DNA of 34,545 nt, taken from positions 1 to 34,545 of the forward strand of contig JAGWYK010000022.1 in NCBI GenBank assembly GCA_018969405.1, read 5' to 3'. Positions 1 through 7,640 of this stretch are shown piece by piece. Below the pieces are notes generated by a model that saw nothing but the letters and a program-made list of their open reading frames with translations, was not told the origin of the DNA and ran no database searches. Position numbers and translations under genes: made by a program. Positions within the stretch are counted from its first letter, which is position 1; every line of letters starts with the position of its first letter. The stretch is from Acidobacteriota bacterium (GTDB taxonomy: Bacteria > Actinomycetota > Acidimicrobiia > Acidimicrobiales > Acidimicrobilacustridaceae).

Positions 1-344
1 AGCAGCAGGTAGAACGCCACGACGCCCCAGGCCACCGCTCCCGGTCGGTACTGCGTCGAGGCGAAGGGCACCAGCAGATCACCGACGGTGAAGCGCACGA
101 AGGGGTCGAGCATGAGCGAGACCATGTGGATGCCGACGAAGGTGACCGCCAGTCCGCCGAGGAACCGATGCAGGTCGAGCAGCCAGGGCGCGGTCGGGTT
201 GCGACCGAGGGCCCGGGTGGCCAGCGCCATGCCCCACAGCACCGAGGCCGCGCACAGCGCCCAGGCGACGATGCCCGCCGAGCGCGACACGTACCACCAC
301 ACCTTGGTGCTGGCCAGCAGCACGGCGATCGTCGACGCCGTCAT
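1..344 (-). CDS. Ferric-reductase-like transmembrane protein (partial)
   Basis: The first 114 residues are visible; the gene runs off the left edge. Hydrophobic segments lie at about 16-43 (Trp-Trp-Tyr start), 60-80 and from about 103 onward. His59 and His73 are separated by 13 residues on one helix, the classic spacing of b-haem ligands in the ferric reductase-like transmembrane superfamily (known for the family; only the spacing is seen here). The ATG overlaps the apbE stop codon (ATGA), so the two are probably translationally coupled. With ApbE upstream, the likely role is transmembrane electron transfer to an extracytoplasmic flavin carrier. Any C-terminal FAD/NAD domain would lie outside the window. 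Confidence 0.72.
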   Translation of the reverse strand, partial: MTASTIAVLLASTKVWWYVSRSAGIVAWALCAASVLWGMALATRALGRNPTAPWLLDLHRFLGGLAVTFVGIHMVSLMLDPFVRFTVGDLLVPFASTQYRPGAVAWGVVAFYLL

Positions 345-1297
345 CGAGGGGCCTGCGCATCCATCAGGAACGACTCCATGACCCCCACGGAGGTCACCGT
401 ACCGGACTCGTCGACCAGCAGGGCCGGAAGTCCGACGGTGTCGAGCAGGGCGGCACCCTCGACCGATCCGGCGATGAGCACGGCCTTGGCGAACACCTCG
501 GCCCACATCGCCTCGGCCGCCACCACGGTCACCGCGAGCAGATCGGTGACCGCCGGACGTCGTGTGCGGGGATCGATGAGATGGTGGGCCGGACCCTCGG
601 TGGTGGCCCAGCGCCGTCGGGCCCGCGAACTGGTGGCCACCGCGCCCTGCTCGAGCACGAGCAGCGCGAGATCATCACCCGGTCGCTGCGGATCATCGAC
701 GGCGATCCCCCAGGGTTCGTCGACCTCCCGTGCACCGAACACGACGATGTCACCCCCGAGGTCGACGCAGGCACCGATGGCGCCTCGCCGACGCAGCTGC
801 TCGGCGACCACATCGGCGGCCCGACCCTTGGCGATCCCGCCGAGGTCGAGACGCAGGCCGGCCGGGAGCATGACCATGGCCCGCTCGTGGTCGAGTCCGA
901 TCTGCTCCGGTCCCACCCCGGCGCCCGCACGGGCGTCGCCGTGGGCGGCGATGGGGATCACCCCATCGCCCAGTTGATCGAACGATCGGTCGTAGCCAGC
1001 GGCGACCAGCGCGTCGAGGAGTGTGGGATCGAAGAGTCCATCGGTCCGTCGATGGGCCTCGAGGGCGGCGGCGATGAGCGCGAAGGTGTCGGGTCCCACT
1101 CCCCAGTCCTCACCGGTGTGCTCGTCGAGGACCATGAGTTCGCTGTCGGGCCGGAACCGGCTCCAGAGCGCCTCGAGCTGGGCGACGGTGGCCTCGGCCC
1201 GCAGGGCCAGCGACTCGGCGGCGTCCCCATCAGCGGCGGTGATGGTGAGCGAGCATGCGCTGCCCATGGCCGTGAACCGATGCACCCGCTGGATCAT
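341..1297 (-). CDS. apbE: FAD:protein FMN transferase ApbE
   Basis: 318 residues, normal for the family. ApbE enzymes split FAD and attach the FMN half to a Thr/Ser of an exported target protein, using Mg2+. Visible hallmarks: MGS near the start (11-13), the GLFDPTLLDAL segment (87-97), LDLGGIAKGRAAD (150-162), the GACVDLGGD loop (175-183), and HLIDPRTRRP (239-248), which matches the conserved HIIDPrTG block. No convincing Sec signal or lipobox is seen at the N terminus. The gene follows two small exported proteins by 6 bases and overlaps the ferric-reductase-like gene by 4 bases, so the four form one operon. The flavinylation target is not obvious: neither upstream protein shows an FMN_bind domain. 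Confidence 0.93.
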   Translation of the reverse strand: MIQRVHRFTAMGSACSLTITAADGDAAESLALRAEATVAQLEALWSRFRPDSELMVLDEHTGEDWGVGPDTFALIAAALEAHRRTDGLFDPTLLDALVAAGYDRSFDQLGDGVIPIAAHGDARAGAGVGPEQIGLDHERAMVMLPAGLRLDLGGIAKGRAADVVAEQLRRRGAIGACVDLGGDIVVFGAREVDEPWGIAVDDPQRPGDDLALLVLEQGAVATSSRARRRWATTEGPAHHLIDPRTRRPAVTDLLAVTVVAAEAMWAEVFAKAVLIAGSVEGAALLDTVGLPALLVDESGTVTSVGVMESFLMDAQAPR

Positions 1298-1303
1298 GGG
1301 ATC

Positions 1304-1801
1304 TCAGCTGGGACGGGTGCGGGCGACGGTGGTGGGCGGTGTGGTCGGCGGGGTGGGGACCGGCGCCGGGGCGATCGTGGTGGCCGGGGCCGCCGGGGTC
1401 GTTGGCACCGCCGGGGACGAGGGCTGCGAGGGTTGCGAGGCCTGGGCCGGCACGGCGGTCGCCGGCGGGGACCATCCGGACCCGCCCGATGCGGCGGTGA
1501 CGGGGACCGCCGACGGCGTCGCTCCGACGGGGGCCGACGGTGCGGTGGGCGTCGGGGTGGTGACGGTGGTGCCATCGGCGGCGACCAGGGACTGCACCGT
1601 CGCGGCCGGATCCGGAACGGCCGAGGCCTTCGGCGCCGGTGGCGCCTCGTTGAGCGCCAACGCCGTGAAGATCGAGCAGGTGGCCGCCACGCTCAGGCCG
1701 GCGGTGAGCACCCGGGAGGCCGGTGCCGCGCTGCCGCGGGATCGCGAACGCCGAGGCGGGCGGGCCTCCGACCGGGGAGCGTCGGGGGCGTCGGAACTCA
1801 T
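1304..1801 (-). CDS. Membrane-anchored Pro/Thr/Ala-rich protein of the apbE operon
   Basis: 165 residues, not recognised as a known family. The first 28 residues are Arg/Ser/Pro-rich and basic. Residues about 30-50 form one hydrophobic helix (inside-positive, signal-anchor like). The remaining 115 residues are low-complexity Pro, Thr, Ala, Ser and Val, a typical extended cell-wall-spanning linker. The sequence ADGTTVTTP at about 74-82 superficially resembles a flavinylation acceptor, but no FMN_bind fold surrounds it. The ATG lies 3 bases after the stop of the preceding gene and 6 bases separate its stop from apbE. Probably an exported partner or spacer for the redox system (inference). Confidence 0.7.
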   Translation of the reverse strand: MSSDAPDAPRSEARPPRRSRSRGSAAPASRVLTAGLSVAATCSIFTALALNEAPPAPKASAVPDPAATVQSLVAADGTTVTTPTPTAPSAPVGATPSAVPVTAASGGSGWSPPATAVPAQASQPSQPSSPAVPTTPAAPATTIAPAPVPTPPTTPPTTVARTRPS

Positions 1802-1804
1802 GGG

Positions 1805-2320
1805 TCAGTCGCCGTGCTCGGAGACCGTGACGACCTCGATGCGATGGGGATGCTCGACCGTGATCGAATCGTCCTGGACGCTGTCGTCCTCGGACTCGTC
1901 CTCCTCCTCATGCTCGGAGGGTTCGGTGTGGGTGGTGGGCGGCGTGGTGGGAGTGGTGACGGGGGGCTCGGCCACCGGGGCGGTCGGGGTGGGTGCCGGG
2001 GTGGTGGGGGCCACCGAGGGCGTCTGGGATCGGAGCGCCGGACCGGGGGTCGTCTCCGGACCGGTGGAGGCGACCGGGTCGGATCCGGCCACGGCTGCGG
2101 TCGGGGCGCTCGCCGAGGCGTCGGGCTCGGCGGCTCGGGCGGCGGCGACCGAGGCCGGGGTCGACACGGCGAGTTCGGCCACGCGGGTGGCGTCGAGCTG
2201 GCCCACACCGGATGTCGAGCTGGCGCTGAGCACGCCGAGGTTGGCGGCCATGGCGGCCCCTGCGGTGACGACCACGAGGGCGGAGGTGCTGGCGACGGTG
2301 AGGGCGAGGCGTCGATTCAT
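1805..2320 (-). CDS. Secreted Pro/Thr-rich protein with acidic tail, first gene of the apbE operon
   Basis: 171 residues from the chosen ATG; another in-frame ATG lies three codons upstream at 2329. Residues 1-25 are a good Sec signal peptide: Arg-Arg, a hydrophobic core, then an Ala-Met-Ala cleavage site. The middle is Ala/Ser/Thr/Pro-rich and ends in Pro-Thr-Thr repeats. The last 40 residues are strongly acidic (Glu/Asp runs) and then His-containing, ending in a more hydrophilic beta-like stretch. No catalytic motif or FMN_bind domain was recognised. The acidic segment could bind cations. The reading frame stays open further upstream but would overlap the divergent regulator gene, so the long version is unlikely. 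Divergent from the response regulator at 2424, which may control this operon (inference). Confidence 0.68.
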   Translation of the reverse strand: MNRRLALTVASTSALVVVTAGAAMAANLGVLSASSTSGVGQLDATRVAELAVSTPASVAAARAAEPDASASAPTAAVAGSDPVASTGPETTPGPALRSQTPSVAPTTPAPTPTAPVAEPPVTTPTTPPTTHTEPSEHEEEDESEDDSVQDDSITVEHPHRIEVVTVSEHGD

Positions 2321-2423
2321 GTCCCGCATCGTAGGGATCACCGATCCAGCGGGGAACCAGTGGTTGGTAAAGGTTGGGTCAAATCCCCCTACCCACCGGC
2401 CCCCGTGTGCCACCCTCTGACCC

Positions 2424-3125
2424 ATGCATGTGCTTCTGGTCGAGGACGACGACGCCATCGCCGCCCCGCTCGCCAAGGGTCTCGAACGCCAGAACTTCAC
2501 CGTCCACCGTGAGGCCACCGGGCTCGGAGCCGTCGCCGCCGCCGCCGGAACCCCCTCCCCCAACATCGTCCTGCTGGACCTCGGCCTGCCCGACATCGAC
2601 GGGTACGAGGTCTGCCGTCGCATCCGGGCGAGCTCCGCGGTGCCCATCATCGTGATCACGGCCCGGGGCGAGGAGATCGACCGGGTGCTCGGCCTCGAGC
2701 TCGGGGCGGACGACTACATGGTCAAGCCCTTCGGCTTCCGGGAGCTGGTGGCCCGGATCCACGCCGTGACCCGGCGGGTCGGGGCCCAGGAGGAGCCCGA
2801 GGAACCGATCGTGCAGCTGAGCGGTGGGTTCACCCTCGACAGGCGCACGCGACGCCTCACCCATGACGACACCGAGATCGTGCTCACCCGCAAGGAGTTC
2901 GATCTGCTGGCGCTGCTGGCCACCGATCAGGGAGCCACCCACACCCGTGAGGAGATCCTCGAACAGGTCTGGGACTCGAACTGGTATGGGCCCACCAAGA
3001 CCCTCGATGTGCACATCGCGTCGCTGCGCAAGAAGGTCGGTGACCCCGGGCTGATCGAGACGGTCCGCGGTGTGGGCTTCCGACTGCGCACCACCGACGG
3101 TTCCTCGCCCCGATCAGATTCGTGA
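2424..3125 (+). CDS. OmpR-family two-component response regulator
   Basis: 233 residues. The receiver domain (1-115) has the acidic pocket EDDD at 7-10, the phosphorylation site Asp52 (LLDLGLPDIDG), Thr79 and Lys101 (YMVKPF). The C-terminal winged helix (about 130-225) has the expected LTRKEFDLL, a recognition region around TKTLDVHIASLRKK and the RGVGFRL end. It is followed by its cognate kinase with a 4-base GTGA overlap. There is no Shine-Dalgarno sequence in front of the ATG; a CACCCT hexamer 7 bases upstream could be a -10 for a nearly leaderless mRNA (weak). The divergent neighbour is the apbE redox operon, a possible target; the signal is unknown. Confidence 0.95.
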   Translation: MHVLLVEDDDAIAAPLAKGLERQNFTVHREATGLGAVAAAAGTPSPNIVLLDLGLPDIDGYEVCRRIRASSAVPIIVITARGEEIDRVLGLELGADDYMVKPFGFRELVARIHAVTRRVGAQEEPEEPIVQLSGGFTLDRRTRRLTHDDTEIVLTRKEFDLLALLATDQGATHTREEILEQVWDSNWYGPTKTLDVHIASLRKKVGDPGLIETVRGVGFRLRTTDGSSPRSDS

Positions 3126-4504
3126 GACTCCGACTCCTCGGAGCGTTCCTCCTCCTCACGTTGTTCGTGCTCGTGGCCCTCGAGGTCCCGCTCGCCGTCA
3201 ACTACCGCGACCGCCAGCTGACCGAACTGCGCAACGGACTCGAACGGGATGCGTTCGTGCTGGCGTCCTATGTGCAGAACAAGCTGGAACAGCCCAACGC
3301 CGACGAACTGGCCACCATCGCGTTCAACTACAGCGTGGACACCAAGGGCCGCGTCGTCATCATCGCCGCCAACGGCGATGTGCTCGCCGACACCGACCCC
3401 CTGCGCGACGGCATCGTGAACTTCGCCAGCCGCCCCGAGGTGGCCGCAGCGCTCCAGCAGAAGGTGGCGAGCGGTTCGCGGTACTCGCAGTCGTTGAGGA
3501 CCGGCCTCATCTACGTGGCCGTTCCGGTCACCCAGGGCAACCGGGTGGTCGGGGTGGTGCGGCTGAGCTACTCGACCAAGCAGGTCGACGAGCGGGTGCA
3601 CCGGTACTGGTGGCTGCTCGGCCTGGCCGGGGCGATCACGCTGCTGGTGGCCTCGATCGTCGGGGTCCTCATCGCCCGCTGGGTCACCCGTCCGCTCGGT
3701 GATCTGCGCGATGCGGCCCAACGGATCGGGTCCGGGGATCTCGACGCTCGTGCCGACGCCCGCCACGGTCCCCCCGAGGTGCGGGCGCTGGCCTCCTCGT
3801 TCAACGCCACCGCCGGCCGCCTCGAGGATCTCCTCGTGGCCCAGGAGCAGTTCGTGGCCGACGCCTCGCATCAGCTGCGCACACCGCTCACCGCACTGCG
3901 ACTCCGGCTCGAGATGATCGAGGCCGAGGTCGAGGGTCCGGTGGTCGAGGACATCGATGCAGCACATGCCGAGGTGCTCCGCATGGCGCGGCTGGTCGAC
4001 GGCCTGCTGGCCCTGGCCCGGGCCGAGCGATCCGAACGCACCGAACCCGACGCCGTCCCCATCGGGCCGATCATCGCCGAACGACTCACCATCTGGGATC
4101 CCATCGCCGATGAGCGCAGGGTCACCCTCATCGCCGTTCCCACACCGCTCATCGCCCGTGTCGACCCGGACCATCTCGGACAGATCCTCGACAACTACAT
4201 CGCCAACGCCCTCGACCTCTCCCCCGAGGGGGCCTCGCTGATGGTGCGCGCCTCGATCGAGCTGCGCGGCACCGACCGACTGGTCGCGGTGCATGTGGTC
4301 GATCAGGGACCGGGGATGACCGACGAGCAGCGGGCCCATGCCTTCGATCGCTTCTGGCGGGCCGACGCCACCCGCAGCGAGCTCGGCGGCAGCGGACTCG
4401 GTCTGGCCATCGTGAGGAAACTGGCGGAGGCCGATGGGGGAACCGCGGAGCTGCGGGCCGCCCCCGGAGGCGGGGTCGACGCCGTGGTGCTGCTGCCCAC
4501 CTGA
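3122..4504 (+). CDS. Sensor histidine kinase (HAMP-HisKA-HATPase_c)
   Basis: 460 residues, starting at a GTG that overlaps the regulator stop. Order: membrane helix 5-24, an extracytoplasmic sensor of about 135 residues (30-162) ending in a VAVPVTQGNRVVGVVRLSYS strand pattern, helix 163-185, HAMP to about 235, then HisKA with the phospho-accepting His250 in ASHQLRTPL. ATP-binding boxes: N box around 353-364, G1 DQGPGM (394-399), F box FDRFWR (408-413), G2 GGSGLGLAI (422-430). All catalytic boxes are intact, so it should be an active kinase/phosphatase for the adjacent regulator. The sensor resembles a single-Cache or CHASE3-sized domain but gives no ligand clue. A hairpin follows the stop. 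Confidence 0.95.
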   Translation: MRLRLLGAFLLLTLFVLVALEVPLAVNYRDRQLTELRNGLERDAFVLASYVQNKLEQPNADELATIAFNYSVDTKGRVVIIAANGDVLADTDPLRDGIVNFASRPEVAAALQQKVASGSRYSQSLRTGLIYVAVPVTQGNRVVGVVRLSYSTKQVDERVHRYWWLLGLAGAITLLVASIVGVLIARWVTRPLGDLRDAAQRIGSGDLDARADARHGPPEVRALASSFNATAGRLEDLLVAQEQFVADASHQLRTPLTALRLRLEMIEAEVEGPVVEDIDAAHAEVLRMARLVDGLLALARAERSERTEPDAVPIGPIIAERLTIWDPIADERRVTLIAVPTPLIARVDPDHLGQILDNYIANALDLSPEGASLMVRASIELRGTDRLVAVHVVDQGPGMTDEQRAHAFDRFWRADATRSELGGSGLGLAIVRKLAEADGGTAELRAAPGGGVDAVVLLPT

Positions 4505-4528
4505 TCCACCCCATCCGGGCGGATCCGA

Positions 4529-4551
4529 CGAGGGCGGGGTTGACGCCCTCG
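4529..4551 (+). terminator. Hairpin after the two-component operon
   Basis: An 8-bp perfect stem (CGAGGGCG / CGCCCTCG) with a 7-base loop begins 25 bases after the kinase stop. There is no U-tract, as is usual in high-GC actinobacteria. The hairpin covers the upstream TTG start candidate (4540) of the next gene and so favours the ATG at 4576. Confidence 0.5.
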
Positions 4552-4575
4552 GATGTCCGTGGGAGCGTCATCGTC

Positions 4576-5424
4576 ATGGACTCCGCATCATCCGATCCCC
4601 GCGCCGGAGGTGGCGCCGGAGGTGGCAGTGGGGTTGTGATCGTGCCGCTCGACGGCTCCGATCTGTCCGAATCGGCGCTGCCGGTGGCGGCCCGCATCAG
4701 CGCCGCACTCGACAGTCCCATCACCCTGCTCACCTCGGGCTGGGGCAGCACCGTGGCCGATCTCGAGAGCTATCTCGCCGCCAACGCCGCCATGCTCGAT
4801 GCCCCCTGCACCACCGCGGTCGTCCCCGACACCTTCCCGGCCACCGCCATCACCGATGCCCTGCGCACCCCGGGCGATGTCGTGGTCATGGCCACCCATG
4901 GTCGTTCCGGCATCGGCCGGGCCCTGCTCGGTTCGGTGGCCGAGGACCTCCTCAAACGGATCGACACCGCCGTGGTGCTTCTCGGACCCAAGGGATCGGG
5001 CGGTGCGCCGTCGAGCGGTGCGCCATCGACGGGCGGCACGCTGGTCGTCACCGTCGACGGCTCACCCCGATCGGCCATGATCCTGCCCACCGCGGCGCGC
5101 TTCTCCCGGGCCCTCGACCTGCGGGTCGTGGTGGTCACCGTGGGCGCCCCCGGTGGTGACGACCACGACGAGGACCTCCGCCGAGCGGGAGCGGCATCGG
5201 TGGGGTTCTTCCGCAGCGAGGGCGGTGAGGCCGAGCACCAGCATCTGGTCGGCACCGATGCCGCAGCGGCCATCATCGCCTTCGCCGAGCAGCAGCCCGC
5301 CGCCATGATCGCCATGGCCACCCACGGACGCACCGGTCTCGGTCGCACCGCGCTCGGCAGCACCACGATGAAGGTCGTGCACACCGGACCCTGCCCCGTC
5401 CTGGTCGAGCGCAGCCGATCCTGA
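4576..5424 (+). CDS. Tandem universal stress protein (UspA x2)
   Basis: 282 residues from the ATG at 4576, which has GGGAG ten bases upstream. Two Usp domains follow a Gly-rich leader: domain 1 about 19-138, domain 2 about 155-279. Each ends with the ATP-binding loop: ATHGRSGIGRALLGS (106-120) and ATHGRTGLGRTALGS (248-262), so both belong to the nucleotide-binding class. Domain 1 has LDGSDLSESAL and domain 2 TVDGSPRSAMIL at the start of the first helix. Such tandem proteins are common in actinobacteria and are linked to dormancy or redox stress; a specific role cannot be read here. An in-frame TTG at 4540 lies inside a hairpin and would add only 12 residues. Confidence 0.9.
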   Translation: MDSASSDPRAGGGAGGGSGVVIVPLDGSDLSESALPVAARISAALDSPITLLTSGWGSTVADLESYLAANAAMLDAPCTTAVVPDTFPATAITDALRTPGDVVVMATHGRSGIGRALLGSVAEDLLKRIDTAVVLLGPKGSGGAPSSGAPSTGGTLVVTVDGSPRSAMILPTAARFSRALDLRVVVVTVGAPGGDDHDEDLRRAGAASVGFFRSEGGEAEHQHLVGTDAAAAIIAFAEQQPAAMIAMATHGRTGLGRTALGSTTMKVVHTGPCPVLVERSRS

Positions 5425-5457
5425 TCTCCGATGCGGGCGCGGTCGCGTCATCACCGG

Positions 5458-5493
5458 TTGTGAGCCACCACTCCCCACCCCTAGCCTCCGGGC
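5458..5493 (+). promoter_or_regulatory. Leaderless promoter for the phosphatase gene
   Basis: TTGTGA (5458-5463), an 18-base spacer and TAGCCT (5482-5487) are followed by exactly six bases and the GTG start at 5494. With the usual 6-7 base distance from -10 to the start of transcription, the mRNA would begin at or next to the GTG. No Shine-Dalgarno sequence is present. Confidence 0.6.
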
Positions 5494-6288
5494 GTGACCA
5501 CGTCCCCCGGAGCGACCGCCGACCATCCCGATCGTCAGCTGCACTTCCGGGGCACGTTCAACTTCCGCGATCTCGGCGGCTACCGCGCCATCGATGGTCG
5601 CACCGTGCGCTGGCGCACCCTGTTCCGCGCCGACGCGCTCCATCGCATGGACGATGACGAACTCTCACAACTTCGCGATCTCGGCATCCGCACGGTGCTC
5701 GATCTGCGCACCCGATCGGAACTCGACGAGGGTCGCATCGAGGCCGACCACCTCGGCATCACCCACCACCACATGCCCGTGCTCGGTCTGGTGTGGGAAC
5801 CCGCCGATCTGGATCCCGAGGCCGACGCCGCCCAGGTGCTCGGGGACCTCTACATCGACATGCTGACCGTCGGCGCCCCGGCCCTGGCGGCGGCACTCAC
5901 CACGCTGGCCGAACCGGCACGGGTCCCGGCCGTGTTCCACTGCGCCGCCGGCAAGGACCGCACCGGCGTGCTGGCCGCCATCCTGCTGTCGCTGCTCGGG
6001 GTCGAGGAGTCGATCATCATCGCCGACTACCACCGCACGGCCCGCTCGATGGACGCGCTCATGGAACGACTGGCCACCGAACGTCCCGAGACCTGGACCG
6101 CCATGACCTCCCAGCCCTCGCCCTACATGGCCACTCCGCCCGAGGCCATGAGGAACTTCCTCGCCCATGTGCGCGCCGAGCACGGGTCGGTGCTCGGCTA
6201 CGTGCACAGCATCGGCGTGGACGACATGGTCATCGACGCGCTCACCCATCACCTGCTCGACGGCGACGGCGGTGGACCCACCGCCTGA
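5494..6288 (+). CDS. Tyrosine/dual-specificity protein phosphatase (Y_phosphatase3 type)
   Basis: 264 residues. The N terminus carries the family block NFRDLGGY (23-30) and FRADALHRM. The active-site loop is HCAAGKDRTG with the nucleophile Cys150 and Arg156 (CX5R), the bacterial PtpB/Iph-like variant in which Lys-Asp precede the Arg. Asp73-type residues in LDLRTRSE (69-76) fit the structural strand of the family. Members dephosphorylate Tyr/Ser/Thr phosphoproteins and sometimes phosphoinositides; the substrate here is unknown. No signal peptide is seen, so it is probably cytoplasmic. It is a single gene with its own leaderless-type promoter and converges with the ParA-linked membrane protein, 18 bases apart. 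Confidence 0.88.
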   Translation: MTTSPGATADHPDRQLHFRGTFNFRDLGGYRAIDGRTVRWRTLFRADALHRMDDDELSQLRDLGIRTVLDLRTRSELDEGRIEADHLGITHHHMPVLGLVWEPADLDPEADAAQVLGDLYIDMLTVGAPALAAALTTLAEPARVPAVFHCAAGKDRTGVLAAILLSLLGVEESIIIADYHRTARSMDALMERLATERPETWTAMTSQPSPYMATPPEAMRNFLAHVRAEHGSVLGYVHSIGVDDMVIDALTHHLLDGDGGGPTA

Positions 6289-6310
6289 ACCGCTCCGACG
6301 AGGAGTTCAG
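6285..6310. terminator. Hairpin pairing the two convergent stop codons
   Basis: CTGAAC (6285-6290) pairs with GTTCAG (6305-6310); each arm contains a stop codon of one convergent gene. A short inner TCC/GGA extension is possible around the GACGA loop. Three of the six pairs are forced by both genes ending in TGA, so the evidence for a terminator is modest. Confidence 0.3.
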
Positions 6311-6693
6311 CGGCGACGGCGCCGCAGCACGACCATGGCCACCACAGCACCGAGGGCGACCAGGCCGAGCAGGATGGCCCGCGACCGCGAGCGCTGGGCG
6401 TCGGAGGGGGCGGTGGGGATGTAGGGCGCGTCGGGCACCGAGATCGGTGCGGCCACCGGGGCCGGGGCCTCGATCACCGGGGTGACCGCTGCGTCGACCA
6501 CTGGGGCCTCGACGGGCGGTGCATGCGCATCGGGGCGCTCCGCGGCAGGGCTCTCGACCGTCGGAACCTCGACCGCCGGAACCTCGACTGCCGGGACCTC
6601 GACCGGTCCGTCGAGCAGGGAGTCCACCGGAGCCGGTGCATCGGGCGCGAGCCCCGGACGGGGACGGGTGCGTTGCGGGTTGTAACCGGCCAT
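6307..6693 (-). CDS. Tail-anchored Pro/Ala/Val-repeat protein paired with ParA
   Basis: 128 residues, no recognised family. It starts at an ATG sharing one base with the parA stop (TGATG). The N terminus is Arg/Pro-rich, followed by a Val-Glu-Val-Pro-Ala repeat (about 28-46) and a long Pro/Ala/Val stretch. The last 25 residues are one hydrophobic helix (AILLGLVALGAVVAMVVL) followed by a run of five or more Arg. A single C-terminal helix without signal peptide predicts a cytoplasmic, membrane-tethered protein. The obvious idea is a membrane or wall-facing partner that anchors or positions something together with the ParA ATPase (inference). Confidence 0.72.
   Translation of the reverse strand: MAGYNPQRTRPRPGLAPDAPAPVDSLLDGPVEVPAVEVPAVEVPTVESPAAERPDAHAPPVEAPVVDAAVTPVIEAPAPVAAPISVPDAPYIPTAPSDAQRSRSRAILLGLVALGAVVAMVVLRRRRR
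6551..6610 (-). repeat. Four 15-bp direct repeats encoding Val-Glu-Val-Pro-Ala units
   Basis: Units start at 6551, 6566, 6581 and 6596. The third and fourth are close to acctcgaccgccgga with 1-4 changes. They lie in the membrane-protein gene and encode its pentapeptide repeat, so copy number may vary between strains. Confidence 0.75.
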
Positions 6694-7544
6694 CAGATGC
6701 TCCCCGGGTCGGTGGTCTCGGCAGGGCTGGCGACAGTGGCGGCGCCGGTGGCGATGGCGGTGGCGAGACCGACGGCGAGCTCGGGGGCGACGGCGTCGAG
6801 CAATACATCGAACTCGCGGGCGGCCTCGGCGGCACCGGAGCGGCTCACCCCATGGATGGGCATGGACTGGGCCGAGGCCTCGGCCACCGCCGCCCGCAGA
6901 TGCACCGGCGGGTGCACCTGATCGCCGTACTGCTCGAGCAGCTGGGTGTGCCAGTAGTGGGCGTCGCGGGTGCGGCCGAGGCGGTTCACGGCGATGCCGG
7001 CGACGGCGAGACCATCGGGACGACGCTGGGCGATGCGCGAGATGGTGCGTTGGATCTGCTCGACACCATCGGAGGCCCAGGCCCCGGGTTCGGTGACGAT
7101 GAGGGCACGATCGGCGGCGAAGAGCCCGTTGATGGTGAGCAGGCCGAGGGAGGGGGGACAGTCGATGATGACGATGTCGCGACCATGACCGGCCAGCGCC
7201 ATGGCGAGGCGGTCCTGGGCGCCGATGGGATCGTTGGCCAGCTGCGGCTCGCGGGTGGCGAGGGCGTCGGTGCCGGCCACGACGCCGGGCACGGACCCAC
7301 CGGGGATCTCCCAGGTGGATGGCAGCACGAGTGCGGCGATGCCTCCGGGCCGGTCGACGGCGAGGGCGTCGTCGACGGTCGGGGTGGGTTTCCAATGGCC
7401 GAGTCCGGAGGTGGCGTTGGCCTGGGGATCGAGATCGATGACCAGCACCGAGGCCCCGCGGGCGGCCGCCGCCGAGGCGAGACCGAGCGCCACGGTGGTC
7501 TTGCCCACCCCACCCTTCTGGTTCACCACGGCGATGACCGGCAT
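6693..7544 (-). CDS. ParA/Soj-family ATPase (orphan)
   Basis: 283 residues. The deviant Walker A motif KGGVGKTT begins at residue 10 (VNQKGGVGKTTVALG), followed by VIDLDPQANAT (Walker A' region) and IVIIDCPPSLG (Walker B). This is the ParA/MinD superfamily that moves DNA or protein cargo using ATP. No ParB, CTP-switch partner or parS-like site is seen nearby, so it is not an obvious chromosome-partition locus. The C-terminal 100 residues (HYWHTQLLEQYG...) replace the usual ParA end and carry no recognised motif. It is co-transcribed with the tail-anchored repeat protein (one-base overlap). The longer open frame upstream of 7544 overlaps the divergent bcp gene and lacks the family motif, so the ATG at 7544 is chosen. 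Confidence 0.88.
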   Translation of the reverse strand: MPVIAVVNQKGGVGKTTVALGLASAAAARGASVLVIDLDPQANATSGLGHWKPTPTVDDALAVDRPGGIAALVLPSTWEIPGGSVPGVVAGTDALATREPQLANDPIGAQDRLAMALAGHGRDIVIIDCPPSLGLLTINGLFAADRALIVTEPGAWASDGVEQIQRTISRIAQRRPDGLAVAGIAVNRLGRTRDAHYWHTQLLEQYGDQVHPPVHLRAAVAEASAQSMPIHGVSRSGAAEAAREFDVLLDAVAPELAVGLATAIATGAATVASPAETTDPGSI

Positions 7545-7581
7545 CCGGACACGGTACCCGCCCGTCGGCCGGGGGCGGCAA
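7545..7581 (-). promoter_or_regulatory. Leaderless promoter for parA
   Basis: On the minus strand TTGCCG (7581-7576), a 19-base spacer and TACCGT (7556-7551) lie six bases before the ATG at 7544. There is no Shine-Dalgarno sequence. Transcription should start at or next to the start codon. Confidence 0.55.
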
Positions 7582-7640
7582 CTGTTCCCGCCGCTGCTGC
7601 AGGCGGAATAGATCGGTGTCCGCCGGTGCTGACACCGTCC

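Noticed and set aside
1304-1801. ADGTTVTTP as a flavinylation acceptor
   Set aside because: Only superficially like the DGxTGAT-type motif and no FMN_bind domain surrounds it; kept as a question, not a feature.
2321-2423. TTGGT/TTGGGT direct repeat near 2365 as a regulator box
   Set aside because: Only five to six bases repeated once; no flanking symmetry.
581-2512. Long open frame of 643 codons on the plus strand opposite the apbE operon
   Set aside because: Gly/Arg-rich low-complexity translation with no motif; it covers clear apbE and exported-protein genes. A GC-rich shadow.
4540-4575. TTG start for the universal stress protein
   Set aside because: Lies within the terminator-like hairpin; the ATG at 4576 has GGGAG and gives the normal length.
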